Assembly: GCF_021155775.2 (NCBI RefSeq)
Contig: NC_060238.1
Coordinates: 17,522,542-17,586,541, forward strand
Direction: 5' to 3'
Source of the DNA: Neodiprion pinetum
Lineage: Eukaryota; Arthropoda; Insecta; Hymenoptera; Diprionidae
DNA: 64,000 nucleotides
Shown one piece after another: positions 36,601-46,920 of this stretch; the first letter of the stretch is position 1, and every line of letters starts with the position of its first letter. The translations under genes were made by a program, and so were the position numbers. Under the pieces are notes generated by a model. That model was not told the DNA's origin and made no database searches. It was given only the letters and a program-made list of their open reading frames with translations.

Positions 36601-39600
36601 CCAAGAAGTATATAGTTCTAAAAAATTACTATGTCGTACATAGTCATATTTTATTTTCCTGTATCGGATTCGTGGCTTGATACGACTCATCAATGGTGAT
36701 GAGAATGACTTCTGGAGATATAAAAATTTGTAACGACCTTTTCAATACTTTTAGTGGAACGAATTATTGGAAATCGGTAAGAATGAGTCGGATGACAAGT
36801 TGGATTCTGTCTTGCGGACAATTTGCATCAATGAATGTTGCACTTTGGTATTTACGGTAAGTGTCTCAGCCTGAACTTGCATCACAACCCTTTGGATAAC
36901 TTGCCATATCTTATAGTGATTTTAACATAGCTGTCATTTCCAAAAAAGTTGCAGTTATTTCTAACTTTGTGACGTATCTATTTCAAATATTTTTCACAGT
37001 AGATTTGAGTTAATCTGTTAGACCTTAATAATGGGTTACAAATTTTCATTGTTGCTTTAGGAAATACAGAGTTGAAATTTAAACCTACATCTTTTATAGT
37101 CCGGAACAGTTGGAAATCCAAAAGCAGTTATGCTGAGCCATGACAATCTCATCTACGATGCGAAAGCAATCATAACTTCAGCAAGATTAACGCCTAGGAC
37201 TGATAGGCTCGTCAGCTTCCTTCCACTGTCGCACGTGGCTGCTCAGGTAAGGCGAAACTATTGTAGGACGAACACCTATTCATTATTATTTATCAGCTGT
37301 AAATAATTATTCCATTATTGTGGTGCATGTCTTGCATGGACAAGATTTTTAGACTACACGCATATCAAAATACTAAGTAAACATCTTATAATTATATCTA
37401 TGACGTGTATGTTTCGAAAAATTATCTTAAAGGCCAAATATATACCTGTTTCTTCACGTAATGCATATACAAACGTGCAAGTGATTTTTGCAGGATAAAT
37501 TCCCGGATATTAGAATTTAGTTGTTGGTAGAAGAATTCAGCGTAAACTTTAGTGGCCCGAGCTGTCATTTTGTCTGGCGTAAAATCATAACTTATATCCA
37601 ACGAACTCTGAAAACCAGTGAAGGCCCGAAATAAAGTTCCAAGTGAGTCTAACTGCGTCAACTGCGACCATTTTGATTCCTCGCTTATATAGGTTCGAAT
37701 GCGCCTGATATCTATCTGTTGGCGACCCTGGAGATGGCGCCTGTTGTACCAGCGACGTAATTTTACCGTATTTGAGCAAATATTATGGTATTTTTGGAAT
37801 ATATTGAAATGTCCATTGATGATGCATAGAATATTTTGAATATAATTATTGCTACTGTATATTGCACCCAATACTCAATTTATTTTATACAACGCGAGCA
37901 TGTTTTTCGCGTGTTTCCATGCATTTTTTCCATACACAAAGTGCTCGTTTCCATAATGGTCGAGAAAGCCTCTGAATGCGCATGCGTGGAGTACTGTAGA
38001 AACCACGTTCAAGTCCTAGGAGTTAAAAGTGGTCATTTCTGTACTGCGCGCATGCGCTGTCGCGAACAAATCTGACATAATGCGACCCTAACCTCAATTT
38101 CTTGCTTCGTGAAAAAATGCCTAACATACTGTTATATAGTGAATCGTATGTAACGATTAGGAGGCAACGGTCCTTGCACCTCACGTAATAGCAATATTTG
38201 TCTTCGGCTCACCTGCGACTCATATTACAAACTTACGCTCGGCCCGAAAATACCGAATTTGCCTCCTTGTTATTTTATGACATGGCGCGAAAGCTTGTAC
38301 AGGGTGATTTTTAATCACAAGTGGTTGCGGCCAGTCGCTGCAACCGGGTGCATATGATTGGTCACCTTCTATTGTAGACGAATTTTTATTCGCTCTGAGA
38401 CAAACTTCTGACAACTCGGTTGGATGATTAAAAATCAGCTATCTTCAAAAATTTCATTGAAATCAATGTAGATCCAGTTTCAATTAATCAGTTGTTTATT
38501 ATCATGAATATTAAAATTATAACAAATATACATCGTAATTAATGTATACATATATTTTCTTATGCATTAGCGATTTTAGTACACCATAAGCAGGGCCGAA
38601 TACGATATGAGGCACCCCTACGCCAAATCGATCGTAGTCACACGCATTCCCTTGGGTATTTTAGGTTTGCAAGTTGCTGTTAGCATGGAATTTTTTAGCA
38701 TAGAATTCAGTTTCCGTAAGATTATTGGATTTTTGAGGGATTGAAAGTATTTTATGTAGAATCAGTTAAATCCCAGGTACTTGAGAAGCTGGGTTATATT
38801 TTTATGTAACTAGCTGCGCCTTGTGAAGTTAAGGGGCAGTGGAGTCATTGAATCATACTCACATTGATCTTCCTGCTTCTTGTCTATTTAAGAGAATATA
38901 AGGGTATTTTTGTATTGAACTCATGCGTGAGTTGCTGATTTAATTCAAAAAATTTTAAACTTGTACAAATTTCTCAACCAAAGAATAAACTTTTAAAAAA
39001 AACCTCAGATACCAGGCACTCCCCAGACAGCTTGCGCCCCCGCACCATGGCGTGGTAGGTATAATGGGTAATTCGGCCCTGACCATAAGTATATTCTATT
39101 AAATGAAAATAAAAAAAATAACAAATTATCGGATTGGCTTAGCTCACCGTAGCGAGACTCACCAGTCGCAAATATTTAGCGAGCTCGCGTAGAGACGTAA
39201 ATTTTAATTGAATTTTATTTTATTTTATGTTTGTTTTTGATACTCCATATTACCCTATATTTGTGTACGATACTGTTACGTAATCTTACATCACATCTTG
39301 ACATGTAATTATCACACTTGGAAGATACTTATCGTACGGTTGCTAATACTAACTGTGAGAAACACTGTTTTCATCGACATTGTCGAAAATACGAATTTCA
39401 AATTGTCGGTTGTTATTTCACCTTAAATATTTAGATTAAAGGAATAATTTTGTTTTTCCATATGTATTCGATAAATACCTTTTGGTCTCCATGAATTTAG
39501 CATGCAAAAATCACTTGTAAATGCGTTACTAAAAGATATGGGTACGTATGGTTGACTATTAAGAATTAAAGATGCTAGTTAGAAAATGATATGAAGTTCA

Positions 39601-42600
39601 TGTATATATAACGGATCGATGAAATTGCATTTCTTCAACAGTAACTTATACTGTAAATATGAATTTATTCTTCTCTTCAAGCACTAATATATGTAAGAAT
39701 GCATGTAGATGGAGAATGTTTACATTTTCCATTCTTGCTTCCGATAGGAAGTCAAATAAGACGGACAAGCTGTTTAATAATTGATATGCGGATATGCATA
39801 TCATTAATTACGAGAACATAATTGTTGAAAGATATAAATTCGAACAATTGGTGATTTCGAAAAATTAAAGACGGAGCCAGGAATCGAACCTGGCGTCTAG
39901 AGATGCTTAGCCGGAGCCTTACTCCACTAGATCACCTAGCCGCCTTGACTCAGTTGTCGTTAATTTCTCTCATCACCGTTCGAATTTGTTTTCATGTGCC
40001 GTGATATATGTGTAAATATGAATTTATACTGACCGTAACTTATACTGACCGAGAATGTGCTAAAATACAAATTTTGCGTGAGATCATATGTACTGAAGAA
40101 CCCTGAATTATATGAACTTATGAATGCTGATGTATAAAGCTAAGATCCTCGTGCAAAACCATTTTATTTTCCTCAGTATTTCGCCTGTACCGCGGTTTCA
40201 TAAATAATAACATGCATTAATATTGTTCTAATTTCTTGCAGGTCGTCGATATTTATGCAGGCCTGGCGATCGTCGGAACGATATATTTTGCTGACAAAAA
40301 CGCCTTAAAGGGTACCCTGATAGACACTCTGCAGGTAGCAAAGCCCACCGCCTTTTTAGGAGTTCCCAGAGTGTGGGAAAAAATTTATGAAAAAATGCAG
40401 GCCGTAGCCCGAAATAACGGAGTGATAAAAACGTGGATTGCAAATTGGGCCAAAGCCCAGGCACTCGACTATAACATAAACAAGATGAACGGAGTGGACT
40501 ATAAGAGCTGGAGCTATCTGTTAGCTAAATGGCTTATCTTTGGCAAAATAAAGAGCACTCTTGGTCTGGACAAGTGCAATATCTTTGTGACAGCCGCCGC
40601 TCCATTGAGTACCGAGGTGAAACGATATTTTATGAGCCTTGATATCCCTATTATGGAGGCTTTTGGAATGTCAGAATGCGCTGGCGCACACACTCTGAGC
40701 CAAAATGATAATTACAGGTAATTTTCGAATAATCAAAAGTCTAAAGGAGACGAGATTGAATTTAGTAACGTTAATCTAATGTAATGTAACATTTAAAGAA
40801 AAATCATCATTATTCAACCATAGGATAACATTGAGAGAGTTGAGTTTTCAACAGATGAGTATATAAATACTGCATTGCGATTTACTGAATGTTGAACAAT
40901 CCTAAACTTGCGGAATAACGATTTCTTCTCAAAATGCACTGTTATATTAACCATATAAACTTCTTTACAACAAGTTCTAAATTCACGAAAATTATAACCT
41001 CAAGAGTTTGAAAAATAAGTTTACGTAGCTACAGAGTTTATGGCTGGGGCAAATGAAAAAAATTAACTGAACAAACTCAAGATAATGAAAATGTTTATTA
41101 CAAAATCGACGCTATCTGGATCACATATCAGTTTGTTTCTGATTCTTGTTGAATTTCCAACATTCACATGTAATGCCGTATACCTACAATTTATTACAAT
41201 CATTATATTTTCGTATATTCATCATTTGTATATATTACTGGTTGTACAGTAATGTAGCTTTCTTAAAATTTTAAACTTTATTGCTAGTCTAGTTGTTAGT
41301 ATAGTCTAATTGTTAGTATGGATATGGTAAAAATGTGAACTTAGTTACATATGGTTTCAAACAGAACATATCTCGCTTTCGGAATTGTTTTGGATATCCT
41401 AGCGCGATGCTGATTATGTTACATAATTTTGCAGATTGGGAAGTGTCGGACCAGTCATGCCAGGCTTACACTTGAAAATAGACAAACCAGATGCTACTGG
41501 CGAAGGCGAAGTCTGCATGAAGGGTCGTCACACCTTTATGGGATACCTTGAAGAGCCAGAAAAAACCAGGGATACTAAAGATGATGAAGGATGGTTACAC
41601 AGTGGTGATTTAGGCCGATATGATAAAGATGGGTTCCTCTGGATGACAGGTATGTAATATTACCTTTGTACGATTTCATCGGAAAAGAATATATAATACT
41701 ATGAAGACAAGAAATGAACTGATCCTTGATCGTAAAGGCTGTTTTAACTACTATCGTTTCATTAAAATTGAACTCTCTCATCTTCTATCACAATTCATTA
41801 AATATCAGGTTGTGAGTCAGTACCATGTCAAAATCATTAATATTTCCTTGGTATCCTACATTTCTCTAAGAATGAGGCATTTGGATTTCGTACAATAACA
41901 TGTGATATCCTTCTAATTTCCAGGAAGAATCAAGGAGCTGATAATAACGGCTGGTGGTGAAAATATTCCGCCAGTTCACATAGAGCATTTAGTCTTGGCT
42001 GAATTACCAGCTCTTAGCAATGCACTTCTTGTCGGTGATATGAGAAAATACTTGACGATACTAGTCACTCTACAGGTGAGTAAATATCAATGATTTCGTT
42101 GTTATCAATCATAGTTGGGGAACCAGTATGTCACAAAAACTGATTGTTATAGAATGCAAATATGGGATTTTTTCTTGAATCACACAAATTTTGACAAATT
42201 GAAAAAATGCATGGTTAATGTTTGCCGTTAAGACATGGAAAACCACATTTTACATAATTAATTGCTGGGCAGCACACATATTAGCACATAGGTGCACTTT
42301 TCAGTAAAACCAGTTGATTGTTGTTAGGTTGAAGATACGCCGTTAGTCCAATTTGCACTGCACTGGTACTGTTTTACCACTTTAATGTGATGATCTACCG
42401 AAGAAAAGTAGTTTGAGAAGTATTGCCCATTTACTAGACTTCGAGAAAAATTGAAAAAAAATACATAGTTATTTTGCACATAACTTGACCAAAAGAAAAA
42501 CTAGAAAACTCGTGCACTCAAACTGAAATGGTACGTCTTAAGAAAAAATTGCCTCACCAAGTAAAATTGGAATAATGATGTACCTTCAACTTTACGACAA

Positions 42601-44046
42601 TCAACTGCAGGTTTTCTGCAAAATAAACCTATACGTTGACCTACGTACTGGTTTTCCATTCTTAAACAGTAAACATCAATTTGAAAAAATGATCTTGACC
42701 TTGTAGTATACGTGTTGTTGTAGGATCTTGGAAATGTAGGTCATTAATTTAACAACAAGTTTTAGTTGTCAACATTTCGACTCTGATTGGAGTCATCCTC
42801 AGGACAATTTAATGCATCTATTGAAAACATCTGATTGCAATATATTGTTGGTACCGTCGGAACAACATTATGATATATGATAAGAAATTAGAGTAATAAT
42901 AAAATTAACCAAACTTTGTATATAGAAACAAAGGAACACTAACCTTATAGGTATAAAGTAGTCAAATGTTACAAACGGTGAGAAGTAATTTGATAAAATA
43001 ATAACACAGTTAAGATGTTTATTGTCACTTTTTTTTCCGACGGTACCAACAATGTATTGCAATCAGATGTTTTCAATAGATGCATTAAATTGTCCTGAGG
43101 ATGACTCCAATCAGAGTCGAAACGTTGACAACTAAAACTTGTTAAATTAATGACCTACATTTCCAAGATTCTACAACAACAGTAAACATCAATTATGAAA
43201 TTTTCAAAAAAATTTTAATTGCTTGAGAAAAAAGTTTACATTCTTATCGTACGGTAATCAGTTTGCGCAACAAACTGGCTCTCTTAAGTGAATATGAAAA
43301 TTTATTGGATCAAGTTATATGATATCATAACATCTACTGTCGAAAGGTTAATTATTGATCATTGTTTTAGACTGATCTAAATCCTGAGACTGGCGCACCT
43401 TTGGACACGCTGTCACCATTGACACTGTCTTGGGCAAAGTCAATCGGCAGCAAAGCAAAAACAGTAACGGAAGTCATACAATCCAAGGACCCAGCTGTAT
43501 GTACTTTTTATCTACACGAACCCCACAAACTGACTTTTTTTTTTTATAAGGACATGGTTGCTCAATAATTAGAACTTAACAAAAATTCATACCATTTTTT
43601 CTCTTAAATTTCCCAAATATTCAAGGATTTCATGCACTGCATGCATATTTGTCGAGCTATGATTTCTGACATTTCACCAACATCTTCAGAACTGTATGTT
43701 TGCTACTAATTTCACAGGTTTTACAAAGATTTGACAAAGTTCGTTCATTCTGCCGATTGAGAGGTTTTATAGACTGACAAAAGTTTACATGCACGTTTAT
43801 AACAGATGTGAAGAATTATCCGTACCTGGAGTGACTCCTTCCTTTTCACAGATTCACAAGGAGATCGAAGAAGCTATCAAAAGGGCAAACAGTCATGCAA
43901 CAAGTAATGCGCAAAAGGTGCAGAAGTTCCGGATTCTCCCACACGACTTTTCAGTCCCAACGGGTGAGCTTGGACCAACGTTGAAAGTAAAAAGAAACGT
44001 TGTCCTCAAGATGTACGCAGATTTAATTGAAGAGATGTATAAATAG
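24651..44046 (+). CDS. bgm: Bubblegum-type (ACSBG) very-long-chain acyl-CoA synthetase
   Basis: Twelve coding exons agree in phase and give 694 aa: 24651-24716, 32003-32069, 34113-34320, 35644-35778, 36235-36430, 36755-36856, 37100-37246, 40242-40717, 41435-41649, 41924-42075, 43371-43496, 43852-44046. The ANL-type acyl-CoA synthetase motifs occur in order: P-loop-like SGTVGNPKAVMLSH (about 259-272, preceded by VFT), gate motif GVPRVWEK (347-354), TAAAPLS, EAFGMSE (446-452), GWLHSGDLG (518-526) and GRIKELIITAGGENIPP (538-554). AGGFASGIYTTNSAEAC and the length are typical of the ACSBG branch. The enzyme activates long and very-long-chain fatty acids to acyl-CoA with ATP, via an acyl-adenylate, at intracellular membranes. 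The ATG is the first in the exon and follows a 5' UTR acceptor by five bases. The introns, the largest over 7 kb, are rich in palindromic elements. Confidence 0.96.
26134..26869. mobile_element. Foldback element with G-rich ends (bgm intron 1)
   Basis: The left arm has GTGGGGGGGGGG, GACGGTCTAAAATCA, ACACTTGGAGCAATTTGAG and ATAAGTAGCGAACGAC. The right arm has the inverses GTCGTTCGCTACTTAT, CTCAAATTCCTCCAAGTGT, TGATTTTAGACCGCC and CGCCCCCCAAG. The arms are about 190 bp and roughly 80-85% alike by eye. No transposase frame is seen. No target duplication was found. Confidence 0.7.
27434..27469 (+). promoter_or_regulatory. Possible TATA/initiator core promoter inside bgm intron 1
   Basis: GTATATAAAAG at 27433-27443 is followed by CGTCAGTTCAGATACG. 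TCAGTT starts at 27457 and a second TCAGAT at 27462, placing possible start sites 25-30 bases after the TATA box. A donor-like CTCGAA|GTAAGT lies at 27893. This might drive an alternative first exon of bgm. No coding sequence is attached, so this is inference. Confidence 0.3.
32675..32892. mobile_element. 218-bp MITE (bgm intron 2)
   Basis: The ends are ACAGGGTGTTTCTGAGTGAA and the inverse TTACTCGGAAACACTGTGT, flanked by TATA. The arms, about 95 bp, include AGGGGCACAAGTATCGTTAA and ACCGAGTTATCGGTA on one side and their complements on the other. The whole element folds into one hairpin and has no coding content. Confidence 0.8.
37422..37871 (-). other. 149-codon open frame in bgm intron 7, unrecognised
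   Basis: An uninterrupted minus-strand frame inside the bgm intron 37247-40241. It reads, for example, KLRRWYNRRHLQGRQQIDIR and FTPDKMTARATKVYAEFF. A second overlapping frame has TATATAAGCG about 13 bases ahead of AAAATGG. I recognise no domain, signal peptide or membrane segment. It could be a chance frame or a relic; a nested gene is possible. Confidence 0.2.
37977..38057. repeat. 81-bp hairpin capped by GCGCATGCG palindromes
   Basis: GCGCATGCGTGGAGTACTG at the left pairs with CAGTAC-x-GCGCGCATGCGC at the right (GTACTGCGCGCATGCGC). Inner AGAAACCAC pairs with GTGGTCATTTCT. It is an imperfect inverted repeat of about 30 bp per arm. Each end also carries an NRF1/ewg-like site. Confidence 0.55.
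38591..39081. mobile_element. 491-bp hAT-type MITE with 8-bp target duplication
   Basis: The terminal inverted repeats are CAGGGCCGAAT and ATTCGGCCCTG (11 bp, exact). Both ends are flanked by ACCATAAG (38583-38590 and 39082-39089), an exact 8-bp target-site duplication, the hAT hallmark. There is no open frame of note, so this is a non-autonomous element inserted in bgm intron 7. Confidence 0.92.
39870..39944 (-). repeat. tRNA-like sequence, probably a tRNA-derived SINE head
   Basis: Read on the minus strand it begins GGCGGCTAGGTGATCTAGTG and ends in a T-arm CCAGG-TTCGATT-CCTGG. The B box GGTTCGATTCC (39880-39890) is a perfect match and TGATCTAGTGG (39924-39934) fits an A box. The acceptor stem pairs at only five of seven positions (GGCGGCT against CTCCGTC) and I cannot fold a clean anticodon arm. 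A SINE or tRNA pseudogene is therefore likelier than a working tRNA. Confidence 0.55.
42665..43194. mobile_element. Inverted-repeat insertion with 17-bp target duplication, Penelope-like
   Basis: An exact 17-bp direct repeat AACAGTAAACATCAATT lies at 42665-42681 and 43178-43194. Between the copies are two nearly identical inverted arms of about 150 bp (42713-42862 and 43033-43182) around a unique centre of about 170 bp. Each arm carries, in opposite orientation, CTGAGGATGACTCCAATC followed by AGAGTCGAAACG, a stem-loop bounded by CTGAGGA and GAAAC that recalls the hammerhead-like or terminal sequences of Penelope-like retroelements (CTGATGA...GAAAC in a true hammerhead). It has no coding sequence. 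The insertion is direct observation; the Penelope assignment is inference. Confidence 0.6.
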
Positions 44047-44595
44047 TGAAAATTAGCATAGGTATACAGGGTGACATTAAGAGCTGCAAGACTTCGGATG
44101 TGAAGTCAGATAAAACCGGTTATGAGAACATGTTATAAAGTTATCTCTTGCAAAAAGTCGAGCAATCAATAGTGCAAATTATTGGTAGCTCAATATATCT
44201 ACTTAGGTTATCTTGATGAAAACTTACTAAGTGAAGAAGTTTTTTAAATAATCGAAATGAAAAAGGGTAAACGGGGTGGATAATATAACGAAAACACTAG
44301 CATTATATACATACTATGTCATTTTTCACCACGAATTTTTCCTACCGCATTGGCGGTTAATTTAGGTGTATTTAATAATACAATGTTGCAAATGGAAAAA
44401 GGTGTAGTCTGTACTTTATGGCTAACGGTCACTCTATTTGCTCTACAACAAAGCGGCATCCGGGAGAAACTAAGGAATATAATAGAATTTTTGAGCAAGC
44501 ATACAAGTGCCTTTTTATACGAAACAACAAAAAAACAAATCAATAGTCATTGCTCAAGAACTAAACATATACCTTTTTTCAATAATTTATACAAG

Positions 44596-44668
44596 GGCTG
44601 TGCGATGAATCGTTTACACTTAGACTGCGATCAATTGTCTTCTCAATCGATCGATTCATCGCACAGCC
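44596..44668. repeat. Hairpin with 17-bp perfect stem downstream of bgm
   Basis: GGCTGTGCGATGAATCG (44596-44612) and its exact inverse CGATTCATCGCACAGCC (44652-44668). The 39-base loop contains GCGATCAATTGTCTTCTCAA. If transcribed in the bgm 3' UTR it would fold strongly. The arms read ATGAATCG-type sense on both strands, so the apparent peptides there are artefacts. Confidence 0.7.
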
Positions 44669-45554
44669 GTAATTAATACCATGCCGAGACTCTGCATAAC
44701 CATCACAGTAGAGAGATATAAGTAAATTTGTGAATTTATTTAGCCAACACATCACAGTTATAACTCTAGATTTCTTGAGTAGCAGCCCCACTTCCATTAT
44801 TACACATGGGATCGGTCGAAATCAATCACAAACCGAGCCGACACAATATGATTGCCGTTTTGGCCTACACAAAATAGTATACCGCGGTGTATTTTATGTG
44901 TGTTTTTATTTTTAATTATATGTATTTTTATGGTGAAATCCTTACTTTTCACGTACATTATTTAGTTTATTCTAGCATAATAAACCACGACAGAACGTAC
45001 CTACTTATGAGAACAGACCTACATATCATTTTCGCGGTAACTATAAGAAGGGAAACATTTTCACTCAACTTACTGTTTTAATTGTAAATCGGATAAACTT
45101 AGTGATTAAATTGAAACATTACTAAATAATTGGTACAAATTATTATTCGCAAGTTATTTAAGTAATTGTAGTATAATCGGGTACTTAAGAGACAATAACG
45201 AAGGTGCAATAATTATGTTGTGAGTTGAAGAGATCGAAGTGCCTCTGGTTCATTTGCGACGAAATTTTTTTTTTGTTAATTGGATGATAATCAAAGGAAG
45301 CCGTGTATATATATAAATAGTGTTCATAATAAAATGATGCCGTTGGTTATAAATTATAATTTTATTTTCACATTTATGCTAAATTCAGATAAAATAGTTA
45401 CGATGAGCCTATTTTACAAAAAGTATAATATGCCACCGAAAGAACTTACTGCAACACGTTCACTTGTCTCGATGTCACAGGTGGAATACTATCTATATAT
45501 GTATAGTTACTTTTAATGATTTTCATTTGGTGTAGTTAGGTCAACTGAATAGTA

Positions 45555-45777
45555 ACACGGGCAGAAGAAAAAGAGCAGACTACAGGAAAAGAGAAACACA
45601 TCAAGGTTTTTTGTGAAAAATACCCATGCCAACTATATTTTTTTCTATCTACGTACCAAATTAATTCTGTTTCTAGGGTAAATTCTGCATTTTACGAAGT
45701 GTATTTAACCAAAAAACCTGATGTGTCCTTTTTTTCTGTAGTTTCGAGTAAATTCTGCTCTTTTATTCTCTCCGTGT
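45555..45777. mobile_element. 223-bp MITE
   Basis: The left end, ACACGGGCAGAAGAAAAAGA followed by GCAGACTACAG, pairs with the right end, CTGTAG, then TCTGCTCTTTTATTCTCTCCGTGT. Inner blocks ACACATCAAGGTTTTTT and AAAAAACCTGATGTGT are also inverted. No coding content. Target duplication is unclear. Confidence 0.65.
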
Positions 45778-46920
45778 ATTTTGAGTTTCAATGGTTCAAC
45801 TGACGTAGATTCCGCATGACTTTTTTTCCTTTTCTTTTCCTTCCAACTTTACAGGCAACTATAAAAAATTATGTCAGAACTCGTGATATCAAATTGGATT
45901 GATTTTTAAACAAATTCCTGCATTTTCCTAATTATACGTGTGCAAATGCATGTTTTAGTTATAAAAGAACAGTTTTAAAACTAAATATACACGGGCGATT
46001 GAACGGTGGATACATTTAAGGATGATATGAATATTACTTTCATATTTGGAAAAAGATTTAGGAAAATAAAGACAAGGGATTATAATTTGAGTAAAAGAAT
46101 AAAACAATTGCGATATTACGATAATATATATTAATAACTAGATACAGTTAGTAGCTGTGCAACTATTACGTTACAAATTATAATCAAGTTTCGATAAATG
46201 AGCTTCATCGATATGAATACCTTGATGATAATAAGACATGTGTATGTTGAAAAAAGAGAAAAAAAAAATAAAATAAAATGCAAAGTAACAACGAAACTCT
46301 TATAGAAAAATAGCATTAGCAAATCACAGTGGTATCCAAAATGCAGATCAAGATTAAAATCAAAGCTGCAGCATGCGCATTAGTTATTTAATAGATGCAT
46401 GTCGCGCTATAATCTGATTCAGTGTGTAAGTAATCAACAGTTAGGTGCGTCATTTACCAGCAGATCATACCCATTTACAATTCTAAATTAACTTCAATTC
46501 AATTGTTGATACAGATTTTGTAGAATTAATGCTATATAAAATAACGAATCAATTTTTTCTTCCAACGTTCTCGTATAGCTGATGCCGATGAGTAAAAAAT
46601 AACTGGACGATTCTTCACTACTGCCTGTCAGGTCCTCAAAGTGATAATTTCTAGTAATGTTTGCCATATTTGTCATTGCAGAAGCAATGAACTGGCAAAC
46701 TTTCATTCAAAGTTTGGAAAAAAATTGTATTAACAAACAGACGAATAGAAACTGAATCAGAAAAAACTCAGCCAGGATCCAATTGTCCATTTGACTGTTT
46801 GTTGAGGATGACTGGTCACCATGCGATTGCGCTGGTGAAACGCGTTTAGATTTTATACGAACGAATCGATACATCGAATCTTCTTTCAGTGCCAAGTTAC
46901 ACGCACGGCAATAATTTGCC

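Larger units (their letters stand above)
44047..46920. other. Convergent 3' region between bgm and endos
   Basis: 3' UTRs of the plus-strand bgm and the minus-strand endos. AATAAA at 44979-44984 could serve bgm. Open frames at 46494-46895 (minus) lie directly downstream of the endos stop and are read as 3' UTR. A hairpin and a small MITE are listed separately. Confidence 0.5.

Noticed and set aside
38293..38445. Possible palindrome with TGATTTTTAATCA at both ends
   Set aside because: Arms pair for only about 20 imperfect bases and ACAGGGTG is not mirrored at the right end; not strong enough to list.
39870..39944. Functional tRNA gene
   Set aside because: Acceptor stem mismatches and no clean anticodon arm; listed as tRNA-like instead.
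40228..40464. Minus-strand 78-codon frame
   Set aside because: Antisense shadow of bgm exon 8.
46494..46895. Two minus-strand frames just below endos
   Set aside because: They lie in the presumed 3' UTR right after the endos stop, with no family resemblance.
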